In this document: piece after piece, positions 27,614 to 37,124 of the stretch
Numbering within the stretch: the first letter of the stretch is position 1
Layout of the letters: each line of letters opens with the position of its first letter
NCBI GenBank assembly: GCA_938020565.1
Contig: CALIHP010000012.1
Coordinates: 1-64,000 of the forward strand
Direction of reading: 5' to 3'
DNA length: 64,000 bases
Source: an uncultured Anaerolineaceae bacterium
Lineage (GTDB): Bacteria > Chloroflexota > Anaerolineae > Anaerolineales > Anaerolineaceae
The notes under the pieces: generated by a model
Seen by the model: only the letters and a program-made list of their open reading frames with translations
The model's database searches: none
What the model was told of the DNA's origin: nothing
Made by a program: the position numbers and the translations under genes

Positions 27614-30600
27614 ATGAGCAAGAAAACTACCTTCGCTGAGATCATCGAACTGATTCTGGATTGGCAGTTAAAGGAAGCCGGGGACCAGATCGATCAGAAC
27701 CTGACGGCCCTGTCGACTTCCGACCTGAATAAACTCCGGCTCCTCCTGGATCAGTACCGCGGTTATCAGATCGATTTCTCCGAAGCGGTCGCCCGTCTCG
27801 ACGGCGATCCGGAGCAATCCGAATTCATCCTGAATCAGATCCCGGATAACGTTCGCGTTACTCATCCCGAATATCAGGTCCTCATGCGCAATATTCAGGC
27901 GTTCCGCGATCAGTCGGCGCTTAAGAAAGCCGAGGCGCTGGTCGCGAAAGCGGCGGAGTATATCCAGATCGAGTTCAATCCGGCGCGGGCGGAGGAGGCG
28001 GTCGAAAACGCCCAGCGGACGTATCCCAACTGGGATCAGGTTTCGTCGCTGCGGATGAAGATCCATTCTACGCTGGACCTCGTCGGGAAGTTTTCGAAAG
28101 GCCTCTCGATTCAAAAGGAAGTCAGCGCACTGCGCGAGAAGGGCGGGCTCGCCTCGTATCAGAAAGCCATGCGCCTGATTAACGAGTATGCGACGCTGGG
28201 ACTGGAAAAGCTGGGGATTAAGCTTTTCGACGCGGAGATGGAGCGCGAGGAGCTTTTGAAGATGATTACCCGCGCCGAGGGGGAAAGCTGGACCCATCGT
28301 CTCAGCGGCGATGATCAGGATCTGGAGGAAATCCTGAAGCTCGAGCAGTCGATTCGCTCGCTTGAAGACGCCGAAACGAAAAACGTCCGCGTCCTGTATA
28401 ACAACAACGCCCGATTGATGAATTTACTGCTGGCGGAAATAGGAACGCTCGATTTATCGTCGGAGCGCGCGATTCAGGCGGATAAGCGGATCGGCGAGCT
28501 TCGCGAAAAGAATAGTAAACTTAAAGAAGAAGCGATCCTGGACGTTGCGAACCGCGCAGGCGGATATTACGAGCTGGCGTTCAAGGCGTTCGAAATGGGC
28601 GAGTTCGCGGCTGCGGAGGACAACCTCCGCTTAGCGCTCGAAGCCGGTACGAGCGATTCGACGTACGCCGAGGGAGAATATCTCGGAAATATCGAGCTTC
28701 CAAAGGAAACGCTCGATCGGATCCAGGAGCTTTCCGATCGGCTCCGGGAAGCCAGTGCGCAGCGGAAAAAGTTCGGGCTCCGGCTGAACGCGATTCGGAA
28801 GGCGTACAGTGAGGAAAAATTTGAATCTGTTTCCGATCTGGAAAACTGGCTCGACGAGATCAGCGTTTTCTATCGTCTTGACGCGGCGATGCCGGGCCTG
28901 GCCGAATTCAGGCGCGAATTAGCCGCGAAGCTGGAACGGATGCGGTCGTTTTCGCTCGACCTGGAAACCGAGAAGGTCGCGCGGGCGCTTGACGAAGGCA
29001 ACCTGGACGGGGCTTCAGAAACGATCGAAGCGCTTCAGGCGCTCAGGGACGTTCTGACCGCTTCAGACCGTGAAAGTCTGAAGCGGCTTGAGGGGCGGGT
29101 CGCGAAGCTCCGAGACGTAAAGGCCGCGGCCGAGCCCAGCGTGGCGGAGATGGATCGCCTGTATGAAAAGGCGGTCGCCTCTCTCCAGCTCACTGAGCCG
29201 GACCATGCAGCCTACCGTGCAGCTTTTGCGGCGGTTGAGGCGCAGTACCGGGAAGCCTGGATCGACGTCCCGCTGGAGCTCAGCCGGCAGTATTCGCATC
29301 AGGACGCGATCCTTTCGGTGATCGCTGAGAAAAGCGAAGCGGTTGCCGCGGTTCAGCGCGCTGTTAAAGCCGGACGGGTCACGGCAGCGGACGCAGCCGC
29401 TTTGAACGATTTGAGCGATTCGGCGCTGGCGGAATTTTCCGCGTATAAAACGCTGCGAAAAAAGGCGAACCGGTTATCCGTGCGTAAGGAAGATCAAATC
29501 ATGCAGGACAAGAAGGAAGAAACGACGGCGGCGGACGCCGGGCGGGAAGCGGCGGCCCCATTCGAAATCAAGACGCGTCGGCAGCGCATTTTCGAAACGC
29601 TTTACGCGTTCGACGGCGGAGATTCCTATGCGGAAGCCGCCGATTTTATCGAGCGGACGCTGACCGAGGAGGAAAAAAAGGATCCGGCGATTAAATTCGA
29701 AATCGATCGGATTTATCAGGCGAACCGGACGAAACAGGCGAAATTCTACTATTCGCAGGCGGGAGAAGCGTTGGAACGCCGCGATTACGAGGACGCTGAG
29801 GATTTCGCGACGCTTTCGCTGAACGAATTGAATACGGTTAACGCCGCGCAGCTTTTAGCGGAAGTGAAGAACCGCAGGGCGGAGCTGGAGCACTCGCTTA
29901 CGGAGATCGACGAGTTTATCGAGCTGGAGCTCGACGGATCGAAGCCGCTTTCGGAAGAAGACGTCGAGACGGTCCGGCGGATTTCCGACCGGATCGAAGC
30001 TTTCGGCTCGTTTGAGTCGTTCGACGGGAACGGACGGAGCCGGCTGGAAACCGCGGATAACCGGATTAAGCGGCTCAAGAATCAGGAAGCGCTCGATTTT
30101 TCGAACCTGATGCGCCGGTTTGAGACCTGGGTCATGACCGGAGAGGAAGGGCTCCAGAACGCCGAAGAGGTTTTAGACGCGGTCGAGAAGCGTGCCTGGA
30201 TCGAGAACCACCGGCAGGAGATTTTCGAAGCGCGCCTCAGGGTCGACGAGGTCCGCAATACGAATCAGGCGCTGGAAATCCTGATCCGGCAGTCGGATCA
30301 GTTTATTAAAATCGGCGATTTCAGGTCGGCTGAGCGAATATTGAATTCTTTCAATACAGAGAATATCGCCGCCTGGCCGGACTGGCTTTCGCTCCGGCAT
30401 GATAACGCGGCGCTTCGGATTCAGGAGCTGAAAAAGCGCTATGACGACGTCGTGGCGCAGTTCGCCCGCGATGAATCCGAGTCGTCGCCGATTCTGGACG
30501 CGGTTCGGAACGTGCTCGATCCGGAGACGGGCGGCGCGGACGCGATTTCCACCCTGCTGAACCGGTTGACCCTGATGAAGGCGACGCTGGAAAAAGAGAT

Positions 30601-31609
30601 CGAGGTCGACCCGGAAGTTAATCCCTATCCGAAGCAGTGCGGCTTCCTGATCGATACGCTGCGCTGGGCCGCGTCGATTGACGACGCGACCGGACCCGGG
30701 TTCGCGAAAACGATCGAGCTGACGCCGGAAGCGATTTTTTCGCTTCGGCGCGTTGGGCGCGATTTAACGGAGCGGATCCCGTCGGGACTGGGCTCGCTTC
30801 AGGGCGCGTTCGACGAACGGCTGAAATGGCTCGAAACCCGGTCGCAGGCCGCGCAGATCCTCACGTCGGTCCGGGAAAGTCAGAAGCGCGGCGCGAAACG
30901 GGACGGCAGGTCGCAGACGATCGATCAGGATCTGGCGGCGCTTGGAACGATGGCGCTGACCGAGCGGGAAGCGAAAACGCTCGGCGAGCTTCAGGACGAA
31001 CGAAAAAAACGGCAGCGTATCTCCGGGATCCTGATCGCGGTTGCATTCGCAGCCCTGATGCTGATTGTGGGACTGTACTATTATTCGCCAAAGCTGATCA
31101 TGATGCTGACGCCGACGCCGACGGTGACGCCGACGGTTACGCTGACGCCGACCGCGACGATGACGCCGACGGAAACGCTCGAGCCCACGGCGACGGGAAC
31201 TGCGACGGCGACGCCTGAGCCGACGGCGACGATAACGATGACGCCCGAGCCGACGATTGCGCCGATCTCCGGGCAGGTCAACCGGAAGCGGATTGGCGTA
31301 TACGCGCTTCCGACAGGGCTGAGCGTGAATCTTTCTAATGGGCATCTTGCCGTGGGTTCGTCGATCGAAATCCTGCGCTATTGCCAACCGACCGGGACGC
31401 GCGATTACTGGGTCCTCGTCCGCTTTCCGAGCGCGGAACGGAATAACGGATGGGTCTGGGCGTATATTGGCGACGTGGGACAGAGTAATATTTTAATTCA
31501 GCCGACGGACGTTCCGGTGAACGAGGCGTTAGAGATGTATCCCGCGGGGTTCAGGATCCCCTGTCCGCTTGACCCGAACGAGGCCATGCCGGACGAGCCG
31601 CCGCGCTGA
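27614..31609 (+). CDS. Giant helical membrane protein with TPR-like repeats, Thr/Pro linker and SH3-like end
   Basis: The 1331-residue product is almost entirely alpha-helical up to residue 1135. Repeated Ala/Leu segments such as FKAFEMGEFAAAEDNLRLAL and GEALERRDYEDAEDFATL resemble degenerate TPR or coiled-coil scaffold repeats. One transmembrane helix (about 1137-1159) is followed by a Thr/Pro-rich linker (about 1166-1220) and an SH3b-like beta domain (about 1222-1295, GVYALPTGLSV through NGWVWAYIGDV). It shares inside-helix-outside topology with the kinase-like protein before it. It could be a scaffold or substrate of that kinase. No enzymatic motif was recognised. Confidence 0.75.
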   Translation: MSKKTTFAEIIELILDWQLKEAGDQIDQNLTALSTSDLNKLRLLLDQYRGYQIDFSEAVARLDGDPEQSEFILNQIPDNVRVTHPEYQVLMRNIQAFRDQSALKKAEALVAKAAEYIQIEFNPARAEEAVENAQRTYPNWDQVSSLRMKIHSTLDLVGKFSKGLSIQKEVSALREKGGLASYQKAMRLINEYATLGLEKLGIKLFDAEMEREELLKMITRAEGESWTHRLSGDDQDLEEILKLEQSIRSLEDAETKNVRVLYNNNARLMNLLLAEIGTLDLSSERAIQADKRIGELREKNSKLKEEAILDVANRAGGYYELAFKAFEMGEFAAAEDNLRLALEAGTSDSTYAEGEYLGNIELPKETLDRIQELSDRLREASAQRKKFGLRLNAIRKAYSEEKFESVSDLENWLDEISVFYRLDAAMPGLAEFRRELAAKLERMRSFSLDLETEKVARALDEGNLDGASETIEALQALRDVLTASDRESLKRLEGRVAKLRDVKAAAEPSVAEMDRLYEKAVASLQLTEPDHAAYRAAFAAVEAQYREAWIDVPLELSRQYSHQDAILSVIAEKSEAVAAVQRAVKAGRVTAADAAALNDLSDSALAEFSAYKTLRKKANRLSVRKEDQIMQDKKEETTAADAGREAAAPFEIKTRRQRIFETLYAFDGGDSYAEAADFIERTLTEEEKKDPAIKFEIDRIYQANRTKQAKFYYSQAGEALERRDYEDAEDFATLSLNELNTVNAAQLLAEVKNRRAELEHSLTEIDEFIELELDGSKPLSEEDVETVRRISDRIEAFGSFESFDGNGRSRLETADNRIKRLKNQEALDFSNLMRRFETWVMTGEEGLQNAEEVLDAVEKRAWIENHRQEIFEARLRVDEVRNTNQALEILIRQSDQFIKIGDFRSAERILNSFNTENIAAWPDWLSLRHDNAALRIQELKKRYDDVVAQFARDESESSPILDAVRNVLDPETGGADAISTLLNRLTLMKATLEKEIEVDPEVNPYPKQCGFLIDTLRWAASIDDATGPGFAKTIELTPEAIFSLRRVGRDLTERIPSGLGSLQGAFDERLKWLETRSQAAQILTSVRESQKRGAKRDGRSQTIDQDLAALGTMALTEREAKTLGELQDERKKRQRISGILIAVAFAALMLIVGLYYYSPKLIMMLTPTPTVTPTVTLTPTATMTPTETLEPTATGTATATPEPTATITMTPEPTIAPISGQVNRKRIGVYALPTGLSVNLSNGHLAVGSSIEILRYCQPTGTRDYWVLVRFPSAERNNGWVWAYIGDVGQSNILIQPTDVPVNEALEMYPAGFRIPCPLDPNEAMPDEPPR
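31108..31262 (+). repeat. Degenerate tandem repeats encoding the Thr/Pro linker
   Basis: Imperfect repeats of ACGCCGACG-type units encode TPTPT-like residues of the extracytoplasmic linker of the giant protein. A shorter copy of the same kind of tract occurs at about 51195-51250 in the LysM protein gene. Such tracts are prone to length change by slippage. Confidence 0.7.
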
Positions 31610-31747
31610 GCCGCGGCGCGATCGGTTCTTTTTTACCTGCGATCGACGAATTGGGGCGCGCCCTTTTTGAGGATATGCGCGCGGAAGAAAACGGGCTGCG
31701 GCGCGGGCTGATCCCGGCGATATCGGACGAACAGGAACAGAGGGTGA

Positions 31748-31753
31748 TATAAT
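31748..31753 (+). promoter_or_regulatory. Extended -10 promoter of gyrA
   Basis: TGATATAAT contains a perfect -10 (31748-31753) with the TGn extension. It lies about 38 bases before the ATG of gyrA. No good -35 is seen. The gap 31610-31791 has no gene. Confidence 0.55.
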
Positions 31754-31791
31754 TAATCTGTTAAATTTAAAGATTGAGCGCACGGACTTAT

Positions 31792-34404
31792 ATGGAAAAA
31801 GATGAGATTCAGTTAGTCGATATCGACCGGCAAATGCGGGAGGCGTATCTCGATTACGCGATGAGCGTTATCGTTTCGCGCGCGCTTCCCGACGCGCGGG
31901 ATGGGCTGAAACCGGTTCATCGCCGGATTCTGTTCGCGATGCAGGACATGGGGATTCGCGCCAGCGGAGCGCATAAGAAATCGGCGCGTATCGTCGGCGA
32001 AGTTTTAGGCAAGTATCATCCGCATGGCGACAGCTCGATTTACGACGCGATGGCGCGCATGGCGCAGGATTTTTCGATGCGTTACACGCTGGTCGACGGG
32101 CAGGGCAACTTTGGTTCGATCGACGGCGACTCTCCTGCGGCGATGCGTTACACGGAGGCGCGGCTCGAAAAAATTACCGAGGAAATTCTCGCCGATATCG
32201 ATAAAGACACGATCGATTTCACCGATAACTTCGACGGAACGCTGAAAGAGCCGACGGTCATGCCGACCAAGGTCCCGCTTTTGCTGATGAACGGGTCGTC
32301 GGGGATCGCGGTCGGGATGGCGACGAACGTCCCGCCGCATAATCTCGGCGAGCTCTGCGACGCGATTAACTACATGATCGAAAATTTTGAGAATCTTGAC
32401 GATATTTCGGTCGACGACCTGATGAATTTCGTTAAGGGACCGGATTTTCCGACCGGCGGCGTGATCATGGGCCGGGAGGCGATCGCGCAGGCGTATTCAA
32501 CCGGCCGCGGCAAGATCGTCGTCCGCGGACGGACGCATTTCGAAGAAACGCGCGGAAGCGAACGCTACGATATCGTCATTACCGAAATTCCGTACCAGGT
32601 CAATAAAACGACGCTGATCGAGCGCATTGCGCAAATGGCGCGCGAGGGACGGATCGATCAGATTTTTAATCTGCGCGACGAATCCGATCGCGAAGGCATG
32701 CGTATCGTGATCGAGCTGAAAAAAGGGAGCCAGCCGAATCAGGTTCTCAACCTGCTTTATAAGCATACGCCGCTCCAATCGACGTTCGGCGTGATCAACC
32801 TGGCGCTGGTCGAGGACCAGCCGCGGACGCTTTCGCTGAAACGGGCGCTTCGGATTTTTATCAACCACCGCCTCGTCGTCGTGCGCCGCCGCAGCGAATA
32901 CGAACTCCGCAAGGCGCGGGAACGCGCCCATATTTTAGAAGGCCTGATGATCGCGCTGGCAAATCTGGACGACGTGATCGCGCTGATCCGCGCCGCGAAG
33001 GACACTCCGACCGCCAAGGAACAGCTCATGACGCGGTACGGGCTGACCGATATTCAGGCGCAGGCAATCCTGGACCTGCAGCTGCGCCGGCTTTCCGCGC
33101 TTGAACAGCAGAAAATCGAAGATGAGCTCGCCGAGATCCGGAACAGGATCGCGTATCTCGAATCGGTCTTAGCCGATCCAAAGCTGCAGCTGGGGATCGT
33201 CGAGACGGAAACCCGCGAAATTCGAGAGAAATACGCCGACGAGCGGCGGACGACGATCGATCTGGACGCGACCGACGTGCTGGACGATCTGGACATGGTC
33301 GAAGACCGCTCGGTTTTCGTTTCGCTGACGAAGCGCGGCTATATCAAGCGCGTTAACTCCGATACCTATCGGACGTATAACCGCGGCGCGATGGGGATCG
33401 CGGGCCATGCGCTCAAGAATGAGGACCATGCGCTCAAGCTCGTTCACGCGAATACGCTGGATAAGATGCTCTTCTTTACGGATCGCGGGAAGGTTTACGC
33501 CGAATACGTTTTCCGGATCGCTGAGGGCGGGCGGACGGATAAGGGGACGCCGGCGATCAATATTATTAATCTCGAGGCGGACGAGAAAATTACCGAGATG
33601 GTCTGCGTTCATGAGTTCTCGCCGGCGAAATACCTGCTGATGGGGACCGCGAACGGGAAGGTCAAGCGGACGCCGCTCTCCGATTTCGCGAATATCCGCT
33701 CCTCCGGGATTATTGCGATGGGGATGGAGGAAGGCGACGAACTGCTTTGGGCGAAGATTACCGGCGGGAACGACGACGTCGTCATCGTCAGCCGCAACGG
33801 CAAGGGTCTCCGCTTTGGCGAAAAGAAAATTCGCTCGATCGGCCGGACGGGTTCCGGCGTTCGCGCGATGAAATTAGCGGAGGGCGACCGCGTCGCCTCG
33901 ATGGCGGTTTGCCGTCCGGAAGAAAAGCTGCTGATAATCAGCGAGCGCGGGATCGGGAAACGGATCCTCGTTTCTTCGCTGACGCCGCATGGCCGCGGAA
34001 CGGGCGGCGTGATGGTGACGAGCGCGCGGTGTCTGGATATCTGCGGCCGGATCGTTTCGGCGATCATTATCGCCGACGATGAGGACGCGACCTTCCTGAC
34101 GAGCGTTGGGAATATTATCCGCCTTCGCGGTGATAAGATTCCGGTTCAGAAGCGCCCGGCGCGCGGCGTCCGCGTCATCCGGCTCAGCGGGGACGCGTCG
34201 ATCGTGTCCGTCGTCGCCAGCGAGCATGACGAAACGGCGGGAGAAGCTGACGTCGTTCTTGACGGCGAGACCGGCGAAGCGATCAGTCCGGCGGATGAAC
34301 TTGACGAGCTTGACCGCGAACTCGCGGAGGAGGACCTCGACGAACCGGAGGAAGAGGAAATCGACGGGGACGCCGGGGATGAGGATGAAGACGGGGAAGT
34401 ATGA
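31792..34404 (+). CDS. gyrA: DNA gyrase subunit A
   Basis: GyrA cuts and rejoins DNA in the A2B2 gyrase. The 870-residue chain has the typical start (IQLVDIDRQMREAYLDYAMSVIVSRALPDARDGLKPVHRRIL), the quinolone-resistance region HPHGDSSIYDA with Ser and Asp at the drug-contact positions, catalytic Y120 in AMRYTEA, and a C-terminal beta-pinwheel. The GyrA box is degenerate (YNRGAMG, 529-535), so a topoisomerase IV A subunit cannot be wholly excluded. The last 40 residues are strongly acidic. A TTG start at 31774 is possible, but ATG at 31792 is preferred. The stop overlaps the NYN gene by four bases. Confidence 0.93.
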   Translation: MEKDEIQLVDIDRQMREAYLDYAMSVIVSRALPDARDGLKPVHRRILFAMQDMGIRASGAHKKSARIVGEVLGKYHPHGDSSIYDAMARMAQDFSMRYTLVDGQGNFGSIDGDSPAAMRYTEARLEKITEEILADIDKDTIDFTDNFDGTLKEPTVMPTKVPLLLMNGSSGIAVGMATNVPPHNLGELCDAINYMIENFENLDDISVDDLMNFVKGPDFPTGGVIMGREAIAQAYSTGRGKIVVRGRTHFEETRGSERYDIVITEIPYQVNKTTLIERIAQMAREGRIDQIFNLRDESDREGMRIVIELKKGSQPNQVLNLLYKHTPLQSTFGVINLALVEDQPRTLSLKRALRIFINHRLVVVRRRSEYELRKARERAHILEGLMIALANLDDVIALIRAAKDTPTAKEQLMTRYGLTDIQAQAILDLQLRRLSALEQQKIEDELAEIRNRIAYLESVLADPKLQLGIVETETREIREKYADERRTTIDLDATDVLDDLDMVEDRSVFVSLTKRGYIKRVNSDTYRTYNRGAMGIAGHALKNEDHALKLVHANTLDKMLFFTDRGKVYAEYVFRIAEGGRTDKGTPAINIINLEADEKITEMVCVHEFSPAKYLLMGTANGKVKRTPLSDFANIRSSGIIAMGMEEGDELLWAKITGGNDDVVIVSRNGKGLRFGEKKIRSIGRTGSGVRAMKLAEGDRVASMAVCRPEEKLLIISERGIGKRILVSSLTPHGRGTGGVMVTSARCLDICGRIVSAIIIADDEDATFLTSVGNIIRLRGDKIPVQKRPARGVRVIRLSGDASIVSVVASEHDETAGEADVVLDGETGEAISPADELDELDRELAEEDLDEPEEEEIDGDAGDEDEDGEV

Positions 34405-35303
34405 ATTCAGATTTAATTAACTCGAGCTTTACGATTAAGGATATCGCCGACGTCACGCCGACGCAGCGGATCGCCATGCTGATCGACGGCGACAACGCGC
34501 AGCCGTCGCTGATCGATAAAATTCTGGCGGAGACGACGAAATACGGCCTGATTACGATCCGGCGGATTTACGGGGATTGGACCTCGGCGAATATGGGCGG
34601 CTGGAAAGATACGCTCCAGAGCCATGCGATCCAGCCAATCCAGCAGTTCCGCTACACGGTCGGCAAGAACGCGACCGATTCGGCGATGATTATCGACGCG
34701 ATGGATATCTTTTATTCGGGAACGGTAGACGCGTTCTGCCTTGTTTCGAGCGACAGCGATTATACGCGCCTGGCGACCCGGATCCGCGAACAGGGCATCT
34801 TCGTCATGGGGATCGGCAAGAAAATTACGCCGCGCGCGTTCGTGAACGCCTGCGACGTGTTCGTGTATACCGAAAATCTCGTCCCCTCGGATCAGCTCCG
34901 TTCCGCCCCCGCGTCGGGGAGCGGTTCTGGAAATGGGAACGGGGGGACGCATAAACGTAAAACGGCTAAAGCCTCCGCGGCGCAAAACGCGGCTTCTCCA
35001 GTCCCTGCCGTTCCGGACCCGACGCTTGAACTTGACAGCGCCTCGAACGATCCGCTGCCGCTGCTGCGCTCTGCGTTCGATTTAGCGGCGAGCGATAACG
35101 GATGGGCGTTTCTCGGAACGCTGGGGCATCACTTGCGCCAGCTCGATCCCGGTTTCGATTCGCGGACCTTCGGTTATCGTCAGCTGTCGCTGATGATCCA
35201 GGCGTATCCGGACGTGATCGAGACGAAAGAAGTCAAGGGAACGGACGGGACAGCGGCGATTTACGCGCGGCTCCGCACCTCGGATACGATGAAAGCGAAA
35301 TAA
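34401..35303 (+). CDS. NYN domain protein with C-terminal OST-HTH/LOTUS-like domain
   Basis: The 300-residue protein has a PIN-like NYN ribonuclease fold: acidic residues in AMLIDGDNAQPS (about residue 25), DSAMIIDAMDI (about 93) and SSDSDYTRLATRIRE (about 117). A low-complexity Gly/Ser/Lys linker (about 168-200) and a C-terminal helix-turn-helix region (LLRSAFDLAASDNGWAFLGTLGHHL) resemble the LOTUS/OST-HTH RNA-binding domain. This is the LabA/DUF88-type arrangement, expected to act on RNA. Its start overlaps the gyrA stop (ATGA), so the two are coupled. Confidence 0.88.
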   Translation: MNSDLINSSFTIKDIADVTPTQRIAMLIDGDNAQPSLIDKILAETTKYGLITIRRIYGDWTSANMGGWKDTLQSHAIQPIQQFRYTVGKNATDSAMIIDAMDIFYSGTVDAFCLVSSDSDYTRLATRIREQGIFVMGIGKKITPRAFVNACDVFVYTENLVPSDQLRSAPASGSGSGNGNGGTHKRKTAKASAAQNAASPVPAVPDPTLELDSASNDPLPLLRSAFDLAASDNGWAFLGTLGHHLRQLDPGFDSRTFGYRQLSLMIQAYPDVIETKEVKGTDGTAAIYARLRTSDTMKAK

Positions 35304-35305
35304 CG

Positions 35306-35845
35306 ATGGCGACGCCGGAGTATTTGATGAACTGCGTGACTTCGGCGCTTTCAGCGGCGAAGGAAATGGGGGCGGTCTGGATCTGGACGACCGGGCTGGG
35401 CCCGCTTCGGAACGCGCTCCCCGATCTTTTTGGCCGCGAGCTGATTCTTGTGTTTTCCGACGGCGCGGCGAAGGAAGGCTGTTTCTGTTTTGAGAAAAAT
35501 GGCGCGCTTTACGCGCTGATCCAGGGTTCGAAGAGCGCGGAGGTCGAACGGCGGATCCTTTCCGGTTCGATCGTTCAGCTTTGGTCCGACGACGGCTGGT
35601 TCAGCGCTGAAGCGCGGATCCTTCCCGGCGAGGAAGCGGAAGCGATCTTGGACGGAGTCCGCGATCGGGAGCTTTACGGGGCGATCGGCGCCCGCGCGAT
35701 GGCCGGTCGGACGATTTCCCGCGTGATCGAGCTGCGGCGGATTGCCGCCTGCACGGGGAAAAAAGGTCCGGGTCAGTACGCCTGGATCTGGGCGCTTTTC
35801 TCGGTCTATCTTCTGATCCGGTCGCTTTTCCGATCGAAAAAATAA
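35306..35845 (+). CDS. Hypothetical protein with C-terminal hydrophobic segment
   Basis: The ATG at 35306 lies two bases after the NYN stop, giving a 179-residue product; a longer overlapping frame upstream is a shadow. I do not recognise the family. A beta-rich core (ELILVFSDG through IVQLWSDDGWFSAEARI) vaguely resembles split-barrel flavin proteins, but no binding motif is clear. The end (YAWIWALFSVYLLIRSLFRSKK) is a likely membrane anchor with a basic tail. It is followed 19 bases later by the HtrA-like protease gene. Confidence 0.65.
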   Translation: MATPEYLMNCVTSALSAAKEMGAVWIWTTGLGPLRNALPDLFGRELILVFSDGAAKEGCFCFEKNGALYALIQGSKSAEVERRILSGSIVQLWSDDGWFSAEARILPGEEAEAILDGVRDRELYGAIGARAMAGRTISRVIELRRIAACTGKKGPGQYAWIWALFSVYLLIRSLFRSKK

Positions 35846-35864
35846 CGGGAGGAGCTTTACGAAG

Positions 35865-37118
35865 ATGAATCCATACGCTGATATCACCCCGCCGCGCCGG
35901 CCGCAGAGATCGCGGCGATCCTGCGGCGAGATCCTCCTGCTGGCGATCGCCGCGCTGGCGTTCTCGTTTCTCGGAGCGGGCGTATACGCGCTGATTCTGG
36001 GCGGGCTTGACGAGCCGGCGGCGAACAGCGGCGAGATCGAGTCCCTCCGGAACGAAATTCGCGTTCTCCAGACGCAGGCGGCGTCCGCGCCGCAGCGCGC
36101 CGTGACCGCGGAGACGATCCGTGAAGTCAGCGTCGACAGCGAGGTTACGCGCGTCGTTGAATCGGTCGGCCCGGCCGTCGTCACGATTACCGCTGAGAAG
36201 CCGATCGACGCCGGAAGCTACGGCTACTGGGGCTTCTTTATGCGTCCGCAGGGATCGAGTAAAAGCATGGGATCGGGCGTCATAATTCATTCGGACGGTT
36301 ACGTGCTGACGAATAATCATGTCGTCGACGGGGCTTCGTCGTTTACGATCGAGCTCGCGACCGGCGAGACGATTCCCGCCGAGCTGATCAGCAGCGACCA
36401 ATTCAGCGATCTGGCGGTTCTGAAAATGAACGGGTCGGTTCCAGCGGTCGCGGAGCTCGGCGATTCCGATTCGCTGAAATCCGGCGAAACCGTTATCGCG
36501 ATCGGGTCGCCGCTGGGAAGCTTTAAGAATACGGTCACGACCGGCGTCGTTTCCGCGACCGGCCGCTTCCTTCCGACCGACGACGGGTATTATATGGAGA
36601 ACCTGATCCAGACCGACGCGGCGATTAATCAGGGGAACTCCGGCGGGCCTCTGATGAATCTTGACGGAAAGGTCATCGGGATTAACGTCATGATCGTTCG
36701 CGGGTCGTCGTCGAGCTCGGCCGGCGCCGAAGGACTGGGGTTCGCGATTCCGTCGAATACGGCCAGGCTTATCGCCGATCAGATGATCGCGAACGGCGAT
36801 TTTCAGCGGCCTTACCTCGGGATCCAATGGCAGGACCTGACGCCGCGGCTGGCGTACCGGTTCGACCTCCCGGTCAGCTATGGGACGTACGTTTATGAAG
36901 TGATCGCGGGCGGCCCGGCGGATCAGGCGGGAATCCGCGCCGGGGATATCCTGACGAAGATCGGATCGCGCTCGATCGACGCCGACGGCTCTTTCTATAA
37001 CGCGCTCTTTGCGTATGGCCCGGGCGAACGGGTCAGCGTTGAGCTGGTCCGTGGCTCGGAGCGTATGACGGTCGATGTGACGCTGGGCGGCGGTGCGGCT
37101 TCTTCGACGGGGCTGTAA
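35865..37118 (+). CDS. htrA: HtrA/DegP-like trypsin-fold serine protease with PDZ domain
   Basis: This 417-residue envelope quality-control protease has an N-terminal membrane anchor (about residues 22-47), a short coiled segment, and a trypsin-like domain with the triad H152 (NNHVVD), D182 (SDLAVL) and S259 (GNSGGP). One PDZ domain lies at about 320-405 (YLGIQWQDL to AGIRAGDIL). The single-PDZ, membrane-tethered layout resembles DegS/HhoA types. A GGGAGGAG site precedes the ATG. It lies six bases before the next membrane protein gene. Confidence 0.94.
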   Translation: MNPYADITPPRRPQRSRRSCGEILLLAIAALAFSFLGAGVYALILGGLDEPAANSGEIESLRNEIRVLQTQAASAPQRAVTAETIREVSVDSEVTRVVESVGPAVVTITAEKPIDAGSYGYWGFFMRPQGSSKSMGSGVIIHSDGYVLTNNHVVDGASSFTIELATGETIPAELISSDQFSDLAVLKMNGSVPAVAELGDSDSLKSGETVIAIGSPLGSFKNTVTTGVVSATGRFLPTDDGYYMENLIQTDAAINQGNSGGPLMNLDGKVIGINVMIVRGSSSSSAGAEGLGFAIPSNTARLIADQMIANGDFQRPYLGIQWQDLTPRLAYRFDLPVSYGTYVYEVIAGGPADQAGIRAGDILTKIGSRSIDADGSFYNALFAYGPGERVSVELVRGSERMTVDVTLGGGAASSTGL

Positions 37119-37124
37119 ACGGCG

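Noticed and set aside
31100..31262. CRISPR-like or satellite array
   Set aside because: The repeats are degenerate 6-9 base units in frame that encode a Thr/Pro linker.
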